From NCBI RefSeq assembly GCF_958298935.1, contig NC_084942.1, positions 14,763,501 to 14,827,500 of the forward strand: DNA of 64,000 nucleotides, given 5' to 3'. Shown piece by piece: positions 1 to 11,900 of the stretch. The notes under the pieces are model-generated. The model made no database searches, had not been told where the DNA came from, and worked only from the letters and a program-made list of their open reading frames with translations. Source of the DNA: Phragmites australis (Eukaryota > Streptophyta > Magnoliopsida > Poales > Poaceae). The translations under genes were made by a program, and so were the position numbers. Position 1 is the stretch's first letter. Each line of letters begins with the position of its first letter.

Positions 1-193
1 GACTCCGGGGTGCTCCAACCGTCCTATAGGTGGAAGAAAAGCTTGGTGCTTGCTCTGGCATGGTGATGATTGGGGATGAGCTCGGGGATGATGTGGGGAA
101 CTCATGGGTGACCTTGTCCTTCATCTTCGGCTTCCGTTGAGCTCGAGGTGGAGGAATAGTGAGGGAGCTCTCCTTGCTCTCTCTCTCTCTCTC
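1..193. other. Unassigned flank ending in a CT microsatellite
   Basis: I recognise no gene or element here. The last ~24 bases are a (CT)n run which continues on the far side of block A (from about 4989), so this and 4977-5292 are probably one original sequence split by block A. Confidence 0.4.
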
Positions 194-3100
194 TGTCATG
201 CCCGGTTATTCAGAAGAATAACCAGGTGCATTCCACATGTATTCTAGGATCAGTTTCATCATACACGCGGTGACATAACAAGTGATATACAGTTCTATAT
301 CAAACAAAACAACTTTATTGAAATAGATACCAGAGTTATAAGATAGCAGCAGAAAAACACAAGAGGACTCCTATGGATCTTCTGGGCGCACCACATGCAA
401 TCGACTGGGGGCAACGCGACCTAGGATGCTCCGTCTTCATTATAGCTTTCAACTTCCTCAATTTCCTTGTAGTCTTCTCCAACTGAGCAACATTTATTAT
501 TAGAAATAGCAAGTGTGAGTACACAATGTACTCTGCAAGTGTAGGAAAGTATGATATGGGGCTTAAGTTAAGAAATGGTTAGACACTGGTTAACTGCACT
601 AAGCAACCTTAACCTATGACTCCAACAACAGGCATCCTATTTACTAAATGTGAGGACACAACTAAACAAGAGGAACAGCTCATCGGATCCCATCCGACTA
701 CCAAACTCACCAGATATTCCATATCTGGCTACCATAACTCACCAGGTAATCCCATGACATGGCTACCTGACCATCCATACAAGAACCCTGATCCCAACTA
801 ATCAAGAAGAACTCCAAGTTGCTCTTGATCGTGAGCTTGACTGATCGATTAGTTCGATACTCTACAGAGTTTGCCCATCTTTCCCCACGGGTCATGATTT
901 TATCACCCGCATTACCAGGTGACAGTCTCCATATTGTTGTGCTGATTAGGCACTTACACACTTCCTATGGTGTGTTGCCAGGAGATCACTACAAGACCTA
1001 CAAAAAGCTCCCGCTGACCTGGAATGACCCACTGAGGTTTCACCACTAACAGTGATTACATCACTGCAGAAGCTCCCGCTTATGCCACTCAACCATCCAT
1101 TGGTGCTCATAGAACCGGATGGGTGGGTAATTAATTGGCCAGGCCGTACCCATATAGGCCTCGTGGATGGTTGCGGTTTAGCTTAGTTACATGTTCAAGA
1201 ACTGGTCCTTAGGATCCCACACAGGAACAACCACAAACCTGCTGTGCAGCACCACCTCAATCCAACCATCCAGTTATGATCCATATACCATGTTGCTACA
1301 ATATTACCATACCCAATTCTTGTTACATAAACATTAGTCAATATTAATATTTACCCCAACCATGACAGCAACTAGCATATCTACCCTTCATTTCCCATGA
1401 CTCATCAACAACGATAAGGATAATCATATAAAATCTAGTAAACCCTAATCATGGGATTCCAAATTAGATAAGCATGCAATAAGGATAAATAATTAATACA
1501 GAAGTCCTAAAATAGGTGCAAGATGTTTAAGGACACTTGTCTGGCTACTGCTCAGTTATCTTCGTCAACTCGGTTCTAGCATATCTTGAAGTCTCGACCT
1601 TGTAGCTCATCGAATCTCTAGAAATGCCATATTCTGCTCACAAGATCTACCGACAAAAGAGATAGCACAAAACAACTAAGAAACAATACACCAAACAGAG
1701 ACAACACACCATAGAAACACTATGGTTGGATATGGTATGATTTTAGAAGAAATTAGGCACAAGAACTGCTCAATTCAGAGTTCAGAAGGAGGAGAATATA
1801 CTTTCAGAAGATTAAATTAGGTTTAAAAGGAAAAAGGAGACAGAACATTCCCTGGGAATATCCTCGATGAATTTATGACATTATTTGCCGAAGGAAAATC
1901 CCAACTATAGCGATGGCATGATATCGACAGGGAAAGGAATAAAAGACTGGATACATGCGACAACGTGACAGTGGTGCAAGGACGTTGGGGTTTGCTGGAA
2001 AAAGGTGTGAAAGGATGTCCGAGAATATTAGCGCGCGATATCCAATACAATTCTAGCGTATTGTTTTAACACCTCAAATCTATAGCGTATGCGTAACAAC
2101 ATGTGTTCCCTACATGTCGAAGCATTCTAATATGGATTCCATTATTAAAACAATACCTAGAGATTATATAGTCTGACGCGACCAATTTTAATAGACTGGC
2201 ATGAACAAGTATGAACCGTTGGAACTTGTTGAATTGGATGACAGTATAAAGTGGTATTCGAATTTAGAAGAAACTCGCTGAACAAGATTTGAGATGATGA
2301 ACTCTAGTTGAATTATAAGAGCTGGAATATTGTTGACTATAGAAGGCAAGGGCTAACATGTAAGCATCATAAAAAGGAAAGTAAAGATATAAATAAATGA
2401 CTTTTGGATGGGTTATTTGGGATTCTCACCAAGAGAGAGAGAGAGATCAGAGAGTAGAGCAGGGGAGTTCAGCATGGAGGAGTCGACCGGCACTGGGCTC
2501 TCGTCATCGCCTGTGTGGGAAAGGCCTGTGGTTGATTTAGATGATGTAGACGTAGTTGCTGCACAACTATGAACTCATGGAGGGCTCAGTTTGACCTGAG
2601 GTACAGAAGGACATGCATACCGGCGAGCTGAAGGCGACAAGGTGCACGATTAGATGGTGACGACGTTGACGATCACTGATGTTAATGTTGGGTAGCAATG
2701 GTGTTTCAACAAATGAAGGAGAGCATGGTGTAGAACACGGGAATACAAGCTTTGTTTTATAGTGGGTCTTGGGTAGAGAGGTTCTGAGATAGCGACAAAA
2801 CAACGACAAACGCTCCCAGGTTCGGTGGTGATCGCGCATAGACATAGTGAAGAAGACGTGCACGTTCTCAGGGATTGGCTATGTTTTGGGGAACCATCTG
2901 AACAAAAGCGCTTTCCTTAAAACACGATGCCGCGATGGTGGTTCAGACAGATCATCCCCATAGAGGGAGATCAATCGGGGACTTTGGCGAGATTGTGCAA
3001 CGACGTTGGGTGTTGGGATCATGTTCCTGGTGGCGTCGCTATAGATACAAGGGAACCCTCATGTGTACATGAAGAAGATGTGATGTAACACACCGTGACG

Positions 3101-4976
3101 CAGTCGGTACATCGAAATCACTGCTAGATTGATGGGGAACACGGACTAAACCCGTAGTGCACGTGTAGAACTTATCAAAATAGTGCAGCGGTAGTGCTGA
3201 CGTTGAGAACAGTGGCTCTGATGCTGGTTTGGACTACCCAAATTGGGAGGATGTTAAGGACTATCAGAGGCATGTCTCGGCCAAACGACTATGAGATTGG
3301 AGTGCCGGTTCACCCGAGAACGTGATTTGAACCCGTAGCACATGCAGAAATCATCCTGACGGGGGCAGCAGGCACAACGATCGTGATCTCGGTGACGTCG
3401 GGGCTCTAATAGATGATCTGGTTGGTGAGAGCATGGGTAACATCTAGGGACATGAGCTGATCAAAGGGCATGGCAATCTGAGTTCTGATCGGTTGGGGAA
3501 CGCCAATGCCAATTGGCGGCTGCACGACTGTCCGCGACGACGACGGCCGTGGCAGCACAACGAGGGCTTTGGCCAGGCTGGGGGTTCAGTTAGGGCTCAC
3601 AAATGGCATCCATATAGGGCAAAAGAGGAGGGAAAGGGGCTGGTTCGGGTCCTAACCTTGTTGCGATGATTGGTGATGAAGAATTCGTGGAGACGACGAT
3701 GGCACCGCGACGGCACTAGCGGCAAAGGCAGCGCAGTCCAACAAGCAGGATTATGGTGAGGATCCTTGCTGGTGTTGACGACACGCTGTAGCACAGAGAC
3801 ATAATCGATGGTGGTGGGGCGACGACGGCGGTGGCGTCGCCCTGACAGGGCAGCAGCTATGTATGTGATTTGGGAGAAATGTGAAGGGTCAAGGGAGGGT
3901 GTGGAGCTCCTATTGATAGCCTGGGTGTGGCTGGCCACTAAATGGGAAGGGGAAACGGCCAAAGGTGGAAGACGAAATGGACTAGGTGGAAGATGAAACG
4001 GATTGCTCAGGCTTGAGGATGATATCTCTATCGCCCAAACACCAAATTGGACGTTTCCAGCCTCTATCTTGTAGTACTCAAAAAGATCTACAACTTTGGT
4101 ATTCATTGGAACTTCTAAAAAAGTCATCGTGATTTCCAAAAATACGTCACAATATAAACTGTTTGAATTTAGTCTTATCTGCGCAGCACTGATCTCGGGG
4201 GCAATAACTCCTAGATCCATTATCCAAATGGGTACTTCCATAGGTGCAAATCGAAGCTCTCGACGAGACCTACTACTTTGGTATTTTCAAGATTTGAATT
4301 TGAGGCTGTATTGAACTCTGAAACTGCATGAGAAAACGAGGCTGGCAATGAGGAGTAACGTGGCCAGCTTCAATTGCCATTTTTGCCATTAAAGCGGTTG
4401 TTTCCACTCTGAATTACTGGGAATTGAAAGAGGATAGAGTGACCACTAGTTTTGCTTACCTGATGGATGTCAATACATTTTGATTGAGCACTTACTCGAG
4501 CTTAGTTGATCGGCCATGGCTGCCATGCGAAAGGACGATGTCGTTTGGAGGTGGATGGAAATGATCAGATACATGCACATGCAAGTGAGCTGGTTTGGGC
4601 TAACTCTAGCACACATGTAGGCCATCTTGTTAGCAATCTCACATGATGCAAGGTTGATGGTATGATGCTGGTTTGGAGCCACAGGCTAGAGAGAAAACAT
4701 TGAGGAAAATGCACGTTGGGTTGGATCAAAAGGACGTGAGATGAGATTGTCCACGGAGGATCTTTGGATGAAATGGAAAAAATAGAAGAAGGACTTATCC
4801 AACCTTGAAATTTCTTAACCTATTCTAATATTTTATAAATACATTTATCATCACACACAACAAATTCTTTTTAAACTCTAAAATAAATTTTGGAAAAGCT
4901 TTCAAATTTCAGGAAAAATGTTATTTTATTGTTTTAAAACGCTTACAACCAAAAATCGGAATTTTGGAGTGTGACA
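194..4976 (-). mobile_element. Block A: long solo LTR, Tekay/Del-like gypsy (minus orientation)
   Basis: The block starts TGTCATGCCC and ends GGAGTGTGACA, giving TG..CA ends with an imperfect terminal inverted repeat. It is non-coding throughout. It is similar to blocks B and C along its length, for example near 2567-2863 and 4096-4314. Read on the minus strand, it carries near its 3' end the palindrome GAGTAC-n5-GTACTC (517-533), next to a CTTGC-type repeat, which also occurs in the Tekay-type LTRs of this window. No internal domain follows, so a solo LTR is the best reading. At 4.8 kb it is long for an LTR and may contain smaller insertions. A MULE-type transposon is the alternative, but I see no transposase and no 9-bp duplication. 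Confidence 0.6.
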
Positions 4977-4984
4977 CACACACA

Positions 4985-5037
<53 letters not shown>

Positions 5038-5050
5038 TCTCTCTCTCTCG
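4977..5050. repeat. (CA)n(CT)n microsatellite
   Basis: A short CA run passes into about 30 CT units and then a broken CT tract. It directly abuts the right end of block A and matches the CT run on its left, so the element inserted in or next to a simple repeat. Confidence 0.9.
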
Positions 5051-5292
5051 GGTGGGGAAGGAAATGAATGAGTGAGGGAGTGAGAGGTGGTCAATGGGTC
5101 TTAAGTAGGCATTCTAAGACCTAGTAGTCCGACCGCGGGCTGGCCCACATGCAGGAAATTCTCCTTCCTTCTCCCCTTTTCTACCAATTCTTTTTCCCTT
5201 CCTTCCTAAATGGTTTTGGGCTATTTAAACTACTTCAAAGCAATTCCTACTCATAAGTATTTGGTCCAATAGTGAATCGCTTATCGACATAC
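5051..5292. other. Unassigned spacer between blocks A and B
   Basis: There are 242 bases without a recognisable gene, TE end or RNA. It includes pyrimidine-rich tracts and is probably the right flank of the site hit by block A. Confidence 0.3.
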
Positions 5293-8081
5293 TATCACAC
5301 CCGGTTTTAATGGACAAAACCAGATGCAGCTTATGTGTGCTCAGGATGTTCAACACATATAAGGACGTCACAGGTGAAGTAACAAAAGCAATACTTTTAT
5401 AGAATAAACTTTGAACTCTTATAACAATTGACATATATTGTCTTCTCTAAAGATATCTACAGTGGAACAGAAGCACTCATGCCCAGCAACACTGCAGGCA
5501 ATCGACCGGGAGGCATGAGCCTAGAACGTCACAATCTCGTCTTGATAGTCTTCAACATCTTCACTCACTGAGCAGCACCACACATGTCACATGGCATAGG
5601 GAATATAGCAAGTGTGAGCACATGACGTGCTCAGCAAGTGTGGGAATGATAATGATATGCAGGCTTATAACAAGAATAGGCTAACACATGGTATATTTGC
5701 GTAAATGTGAGTAATGAAAAGATATTTGGACTCAAAAAGTATTAAATAATTATTAAGTAAATGTAACCCATACAGTCCAACACCCAGCATACAAGGCTGC
5801 CCACCTCGCATACCATAATCATCCAGTACTCCCTGTACTATAAGCAAAACCACAACCAAACCCATAGCCACAACCCAATAATCATGTGAGGATCCAAGTC
5901 TCCCATAACTATGGGCACGACTGTTATAATAGTTTTTACACTCTACAGATGTTGTCTAACTTTTAGTCATGAGTCGTGATTTCCATGTTATCGTGTTCGT
6001 GAAACACTTAACACATGCTAGTGGTGTGCTGTTAGGAGAATCACTACAAAGTATGGTCCATCAAGTAGGTCCTGGTACTCCAACAAATGCAAACTAGGTG
6101 TCTAATCGATATGCTAAGCCTTATGGTCCATCAAGTAGGTCCTGGTACTCCAACAAATGCAAACTAGGTGTCTAATCGATATGCTAAGCCTTACCTATAT
6201 CGGCTCATGTTTGAACGGTATTTCTTGGGTTGTAGCTCCACGAACCGCTCCTTATATGTGACACTTGGGCAAATACTATCCAACAGGGAATAACCAACAA
6301 AATCTAACATCTCTGCTTGGAATGTATCCACAAGCCCACCACCATTATCAAACCAACAGGGAAAATACCCAACAAATTTCTTGGAACATATCCAGAAGCC
6401 CACCACATGAACCACCATTATCAAACCAGCTCCTTGCCCAAGTCCTAGGGTTCCATGTTACTAAAACAAGTTCATCATCACTATTGCATATGTCCACTAA
6501 ACATGTATATGACACTTCCTAACATCCCAAAAGCATGGCTAAGCAATTCTACCCAAGAAACTCATTTCAACTACCACTTAGGCTTTAAGGAATGTAAAGG
6601 AAGAACTAGGTAAACCCTAACATAGGTGACTACCCATCAAGTTGACAGACATTGCATGCAATTTTGTAAACTAAAACATTTAAAACATAGGTTCAAGATG
6701 ATCAAAGACACTTGCCTTTTTTCCAATTCTACTCAGTGTTGACAAAACCTTGGTCTTGAAGTCCCTTGAACTGCTCCGGAACGTTATCGACTAATCGCGA
6801 GAACTATCGACAAACAACACAAAGGAAAACACTAAGAACAACATACCAAATATAATCAAAACAATTTAAAAACACTATGGTTGGATAGGTATGATTTTAG
6901 AAACATTTAGATGCAAAAATTGTCTAAATCAGAGTTAAGGTGAAAGAGAATGGGCTTTCGGAAGATGGATTAGGCTGAAAGGAAAGACTAGTTTACTGAA
7001 GTTATCTTCCAATGGGAAAAGAATTTATTGTTCAATCATTGAGCCAGGCTTGACAATGTCATTATGCATGCTTCAAGAAGTATAGGGCTGACTAGACTAA
7101 GGAGGATGATGTGGTGTTGATTTGGCATGTTATGCAAGCATCGACTTGGATTGAAGAAGAAGTATGCTGAGGTCCAGTCTCAACCACCCATGATCAAATG
7201 GCTGGGGTTACACTTCTAGGTTAAGAATACTACTGGTAAGTCTGCGTAGCGGCAACGGCTTGAGTTTCGTCGAAGACAGCGATCGGGCGCGTGACCACTG
7301 ACATCGATGTTGGGCTTCGGTGGTGTTTCAGTGAAACGCGAGAAGCATAGTGTAGAACGCAGAAAGACTAACTCAGCGGTATGGTTGGTTTTGTATGGGG
7401 TCATCCAAGGTAGTGGCAACAAGCGATGACTATTGCTAGGTTTGGTGGTAACCGCGAACAGATGCAGCAATGAAGATGCTCGCGTTCCCAGAGATTGGCT
7501 ATGAAATTTGAGAAACCATTTGAACAGAGACATTCATATATCCTGGGAACACAATGCTATAGCATGGTTTTGGGTATATCATCCCATGAGAGGAAGAACG
7601 ATCAATGGAGATGAGATGGGTGATAGTTGCAACATGCTGTGGTTGGCAATCACGTTCCGGTCGTGTCATTGCACAAACGGGGATGGGCTCCTAGGGTCAC
7701 ATAGAAGACTCGATGGGACACCCCGCGACATGGTTGGTGCATCAATACGGCTTTTGGATTGACGGGGAATGTGAATGCAAATTCGGTGCGTGCGCAGAAT
7801 GCATCCATAAACTGAACAACGGGTATGTCGACCTTGATTCTGGTGGTTTGGCTGCTCTACTGGCCGACCTAGTTGGTGAGAGCATGGGCAACATCATGGG
7901 TCATGCATTGGTGAAAGGTTTGACTTCTGTTCAACCGGGAACGGCCATGCCAATCGGCTACGGCGTAGCTGTCCATGATGGCGATGACCGTGGAGGTGTA
8001 GATTGGGCTTTGGCCGGGGCTAGGGCTTGGATAGGGACTTAGTATGATGGTAAAACAGTATTAAGGGAGGAGAAGAAGGGT
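5293..8081 (-). mobile_element. Block B, left part: solo LTR, Tekay/Del-like (split by R1)
   Basis: It starts TATCACACCCGG, a one-base variant of the TGTCACACCC end of block C, and runs parallel to block C (24429 onward) for its whole length. It carries the same palindrome near 5615-5632 (TGAGCA..TGCTCA). At 8081 it is cut by element R1 and resumes at 15800. The join matches block C near 27222, where the same sequence is uninterrupted, which confirms that R1 inserted into B. It has no coding capacity. Confidence 0.65.
6052..6191. repeat. Perfect 70-bp tandem duplication
   Basis: A 70-base unit starting TATGGTCCATCAAG is present twice head to tail (6052-6121 and 6122-6191). I see no mismatch. 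It lies inside block B. Confidence 0.9.
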
Positions 8082-8987
8082 TGATGAGTAATGTTGGCCT
8101 GATCTTCCGATAGGTAGCGATAAGTCGGTGGGTGGAGAACTCGACGTTGATGATCCAAAGGCTTCGACCCAAATAGATCGTCTCCCTTGCAATCACTACA
8201 CCACAGCTCTGATGGTTATCAACCGTGTCGCGCGGTTGACCTCGCCAAGAAGGCTCAATCCCTGCAAGCGTAGCGAGAACACAAGCAAGAACGTAGAAGA
8301 TGCAATCTAAAATATTACGAATTGAATTCAAGCACTCGAAGTTGGGGTTCCACAAACACTTGCGGCGGTCTAGTCGGTCCGGAACAAGAGCGAAAATCTT
8401 ACAACTGTGTGTAGATCAATATCTAAGCAAAACCCAACCCTAATTAGGGTGGTGGCTACTGTATATAAAAGACTAGGGTCGGCCAAGGACCCCTGGACGT
8501 GTCCCTAATGGACTCCAACACGTTACACGGCCCATCGGCCCAAAAGATGGCACAGCACCCTGACAGATTCTGGATGTCGCCTTGTTTTGACGATTACTGT
8601 TGATTCAGAAAGAATTTGGACATGGGACCAGTTCTGTTGGAAAGCTTATCTCCTTAGCTTTCGAACCATGTGTAGAACGTCGAAAACGCAGTCCGTATGC
8701 GTCCTGGGCAACGATTTTAGTGCAGACTGGTCCTGGACTCCGAAACGGACTTGAACTGGATTGGACCTCCACCTTGGCTTGGGCACCCTTGCTGTTCTTC
8801 TCCCGTGTTCCTAAGTAACAATACATCATAATTATTCAGTAGCATCCCATCCTCATCAAAATATAAAGGAATACTACGGAACAAGCTCACCTCATGATTT
8901 AGTTGACGTGCACGAGCTCGTGTCAATGGACCTATTGTTGGAGGAATACTCGGTGTGTGTGTATCCGAAAGAGTGATGTCCTCATCA
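8082..8987 (-). repeat. R1 3' LTR
   Basis: 906 bp, near-identical to 14889-15799. On the minus strand it begins TGATGAGGACATCAC, and those bases also encode part of the pol C-terminus. The PPT lies at its inner edge. Confidence 0.93.
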
Positions 8988-11900
8988 TCCTCCCCCTCTT
9001 GAATTGGAGTCGTCCTCGATGCAATTTCATCTTCTTCTCCCAAGTAAGGCTTTAAATCTAAAATGTTAAATGTGGGACTAACCCCATAATCTGCAGGCAA
9101 CTCAAGCTTATATGCATTATCATTGATCTTTTCCATAATTTTAAAAGGACCATCAGCTCGAGGCAGCAATTTAGACTTTCTCAAATTAGGAAACTTATCT
9201 TTGTGCAAATGTAACCACACAAGATCACCAATTTCAAAAGTAATATGTTTCCGACCTTGGCTACCATAAGTTCTATACTTCTCATTCATCTTTTCAATAT
9301 TTTGCTTAGTCAACTCATGCATTTTCAGAATCAAATCAGTACGTGTCTTAGCATCAAAATTTAATTTCTCGGATGTTGGTAAAGGAAGTAAATCAATAGG
9401 GGCACGGGGGTTAAAACCATACACTACCTGAAACAGACTTACCTTGGTGGTGGAGTGAACTGATCTGTTGTAAGCGAACTCAATATGGGGTAGACACTCT
9501 TCCCACATCCTCAAATTTTTCTTCAAAACAGCCCGCAACATGATGGATAATGTGCGGTTCACAACCTCCGTTTGTCCGTCGGTTTGAGGGTGACATGTCG
9601 TCGAAAATAGCAGCTTTGTCCCAAGTTTATTCCAAAGTGTCCTCCAAAAGTGGCTAAAATTTTTTGCATCACGATCCGAAACAATGGTGTTAGGCACTCC
9701 ATGCAAGCGAATGATTTCCTTGAAAAATAAATCAGCTATGTTTGTAGCATCATCGCTCTTGTGACAAGGTATAAAATGTGCCATTTTTGAAAAACGATCC
9801 ACAACGACAAATATACTATCCCTCCCCCCCTTGGTCCTAGGCAATCCTAAAACAAAATCCATAGAAATATCCTCCCAAGGCACACTAGGAACAGGAAGAG
9901 GCATATAAAGTCCATGTGGGTTCAAGCGAGACTTAGCTTTATTGCAAGTAGTGCAGCGTGCCACGTAGCGCTCGACGTCGCGCCTCATCTTAGGCCAAAA
10001 GAAGTGAGTAGCCAGTACATCCTCGGTCTTCTTCACTCCAAAATGTCTCATCAAACCACCTCCATGCGCTTCCTGCAAGAACAATAGGCGAATAGAACTA
10101 GCTGGGATGCATAGCCTGTTAGCACGGTATAGTAATCCATCATTCAGCACATATTTATTCCAAGTTCTTCCTTCTTTACAATGTTCGAAAGCATCTTTAA
10201 AGTCCAAATAAGTAGCATATAATCTTTTAATTGTTTCTAAACCAAAAATCTTATGATCGAGTTGGGACAACATGGTATAACGTCTAGATAACGCATCTGC
10301 AATGACATTGTCTTTACCTTTCTTGTGTTTAATGATATAAGGAAAAGACTCTATAAATTCAACCCATTTAGCATGACGTTTGTTCAGTTTGGCTTGGCTT
10401 CTAATATGTTTCAAAGCTTCATGATCAGAATGAATAATAAACTCCTTAGGCCAAAGATAATGTTGCCATGTTTCTAAAACTCGCACTAAAGCATACAACT
10501 CCTTATCATAAGTCGAATAATTAAGAGATGGCCCATTCAATTTCTCACTAAAATAAGCAACGGGTTTACCTTCTTGTAGTAGCACTCCTCCAATTCCAAT
10601 GCCGCTAGCATCACATTCTAACTCAAAAGTCTTACCAAAGTCCGGAAGTTGAAGTAGAGGTGCATGCGTAAGCTTATCTTTCAGCGTATTAAAAGCTTGT
10701 TCTTGTGCTGGCCCCCATTGGAACGGAACGCCCTTCTTTGTCAACTCATTGAGTGGGGCAGCAATGGTGCTGAAATCTCTCACAAAACGTCGATAGAACC
10801 CTGCAAGGCCATGAAAGCTTCTCACCTGTGTGATAGTCCCAGGGGTCGGCTAGCTCTTGATGGCTTCAATTTTAGCTTCATCCACTTCAATTCCCTGTGG
10901 AGTAACAACATACCCAAGAAAAGCAACTTTATTCGTGCAAAAGGTGCACTTGTCAACGTTAGCAAACAGACGTGCCTCTCTCAAAGCAGTAAAAACAGCA
11001 TGTAGATGATCAATGTGTTCTTCATGTGACTTGCTATAGATCAAAATATCATCAAAGTACACCACCACAAATCTTCCTATGAAAGCACGTAAAACCTCAT
11101 TCATCAATCTCATGAAAGTGCTAGGTGCATTAGTTAAACCAAAAGGCATCACTAACCACTCATATAGACCGAACTTAGTTTTGAAAGCAGTTTTCCATTC
11201 ATCTCCTAATTTAATTCTTATTTGGTGGTAACCACTACGCAAGTCAATCTTTGTGAAAATAATAGAACCACTCAACTCATCAAGCATGTCATCTAGCCTA
11301 GGAATAGGGTGACGATACCTTATTGTGATATTATTAATGGCTCTACAATCAACACACATGCGCCATGTACCATCTTTCTTAGGAACCAAAAGAACAGGAA
11401 CAACACAAGGACTAAGGCTCTCTCGTACGTACCCACGGTCCAAAAGGTCTTGGACTTGTCGCTGAATTTCCTTAGTCTCCTCCGGATTGGTCCTATATGC
11501 AGCGCGGTTTGGCAAAGTCGCTCCCGGGATCAAATCTATTTGGTGCTCTATCCCTCTCAATGGTGGTAGCCCCGGGGGTATCTCAGCTGGAAAGACATCC
11601 TTATATTCCTGCAAAAGGTTAGTGACAGCAGCAGGCAAAGAGCTAGGTATATCATCAATTGAAAATAAAACCTCTTTGCATACGAAAGCATAGCACAAAG
11701 TATCATTATCTTGAATTTCAGCAAGACCAGATTTAGTAGCAAGCATAACACCACCCTTTAACTTAATGCCTTCGGACCTAGGAGTGTTCTTCTCTTTCTT
11801 AGGTGGAAAAACAGATTGAGCTACTTGCTGATTTTCAGATTCCAAAACACATTCTTTCTTTTCTTTTTCAGCTAAAGCTTTATCACATTGCACAATTTCA

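Noticed and set aside
194..4976. Mutator-like element, from the TGTCAYRCCC/GTGTGACA ends
   Set aside because: No transposase and no 9-bp duplication. Related block C has a 5-bp duplication, and the terminal TG..CA and hairpin fit an LTR.
7216..7762. ORFs at 7216-7533 and 7508-7762, shared with 26352-26901
   Set aside because: Similarity reflects the shared LTR blocks B and C. Frames are short, lie on both strands, match no domain, and stop at different places.
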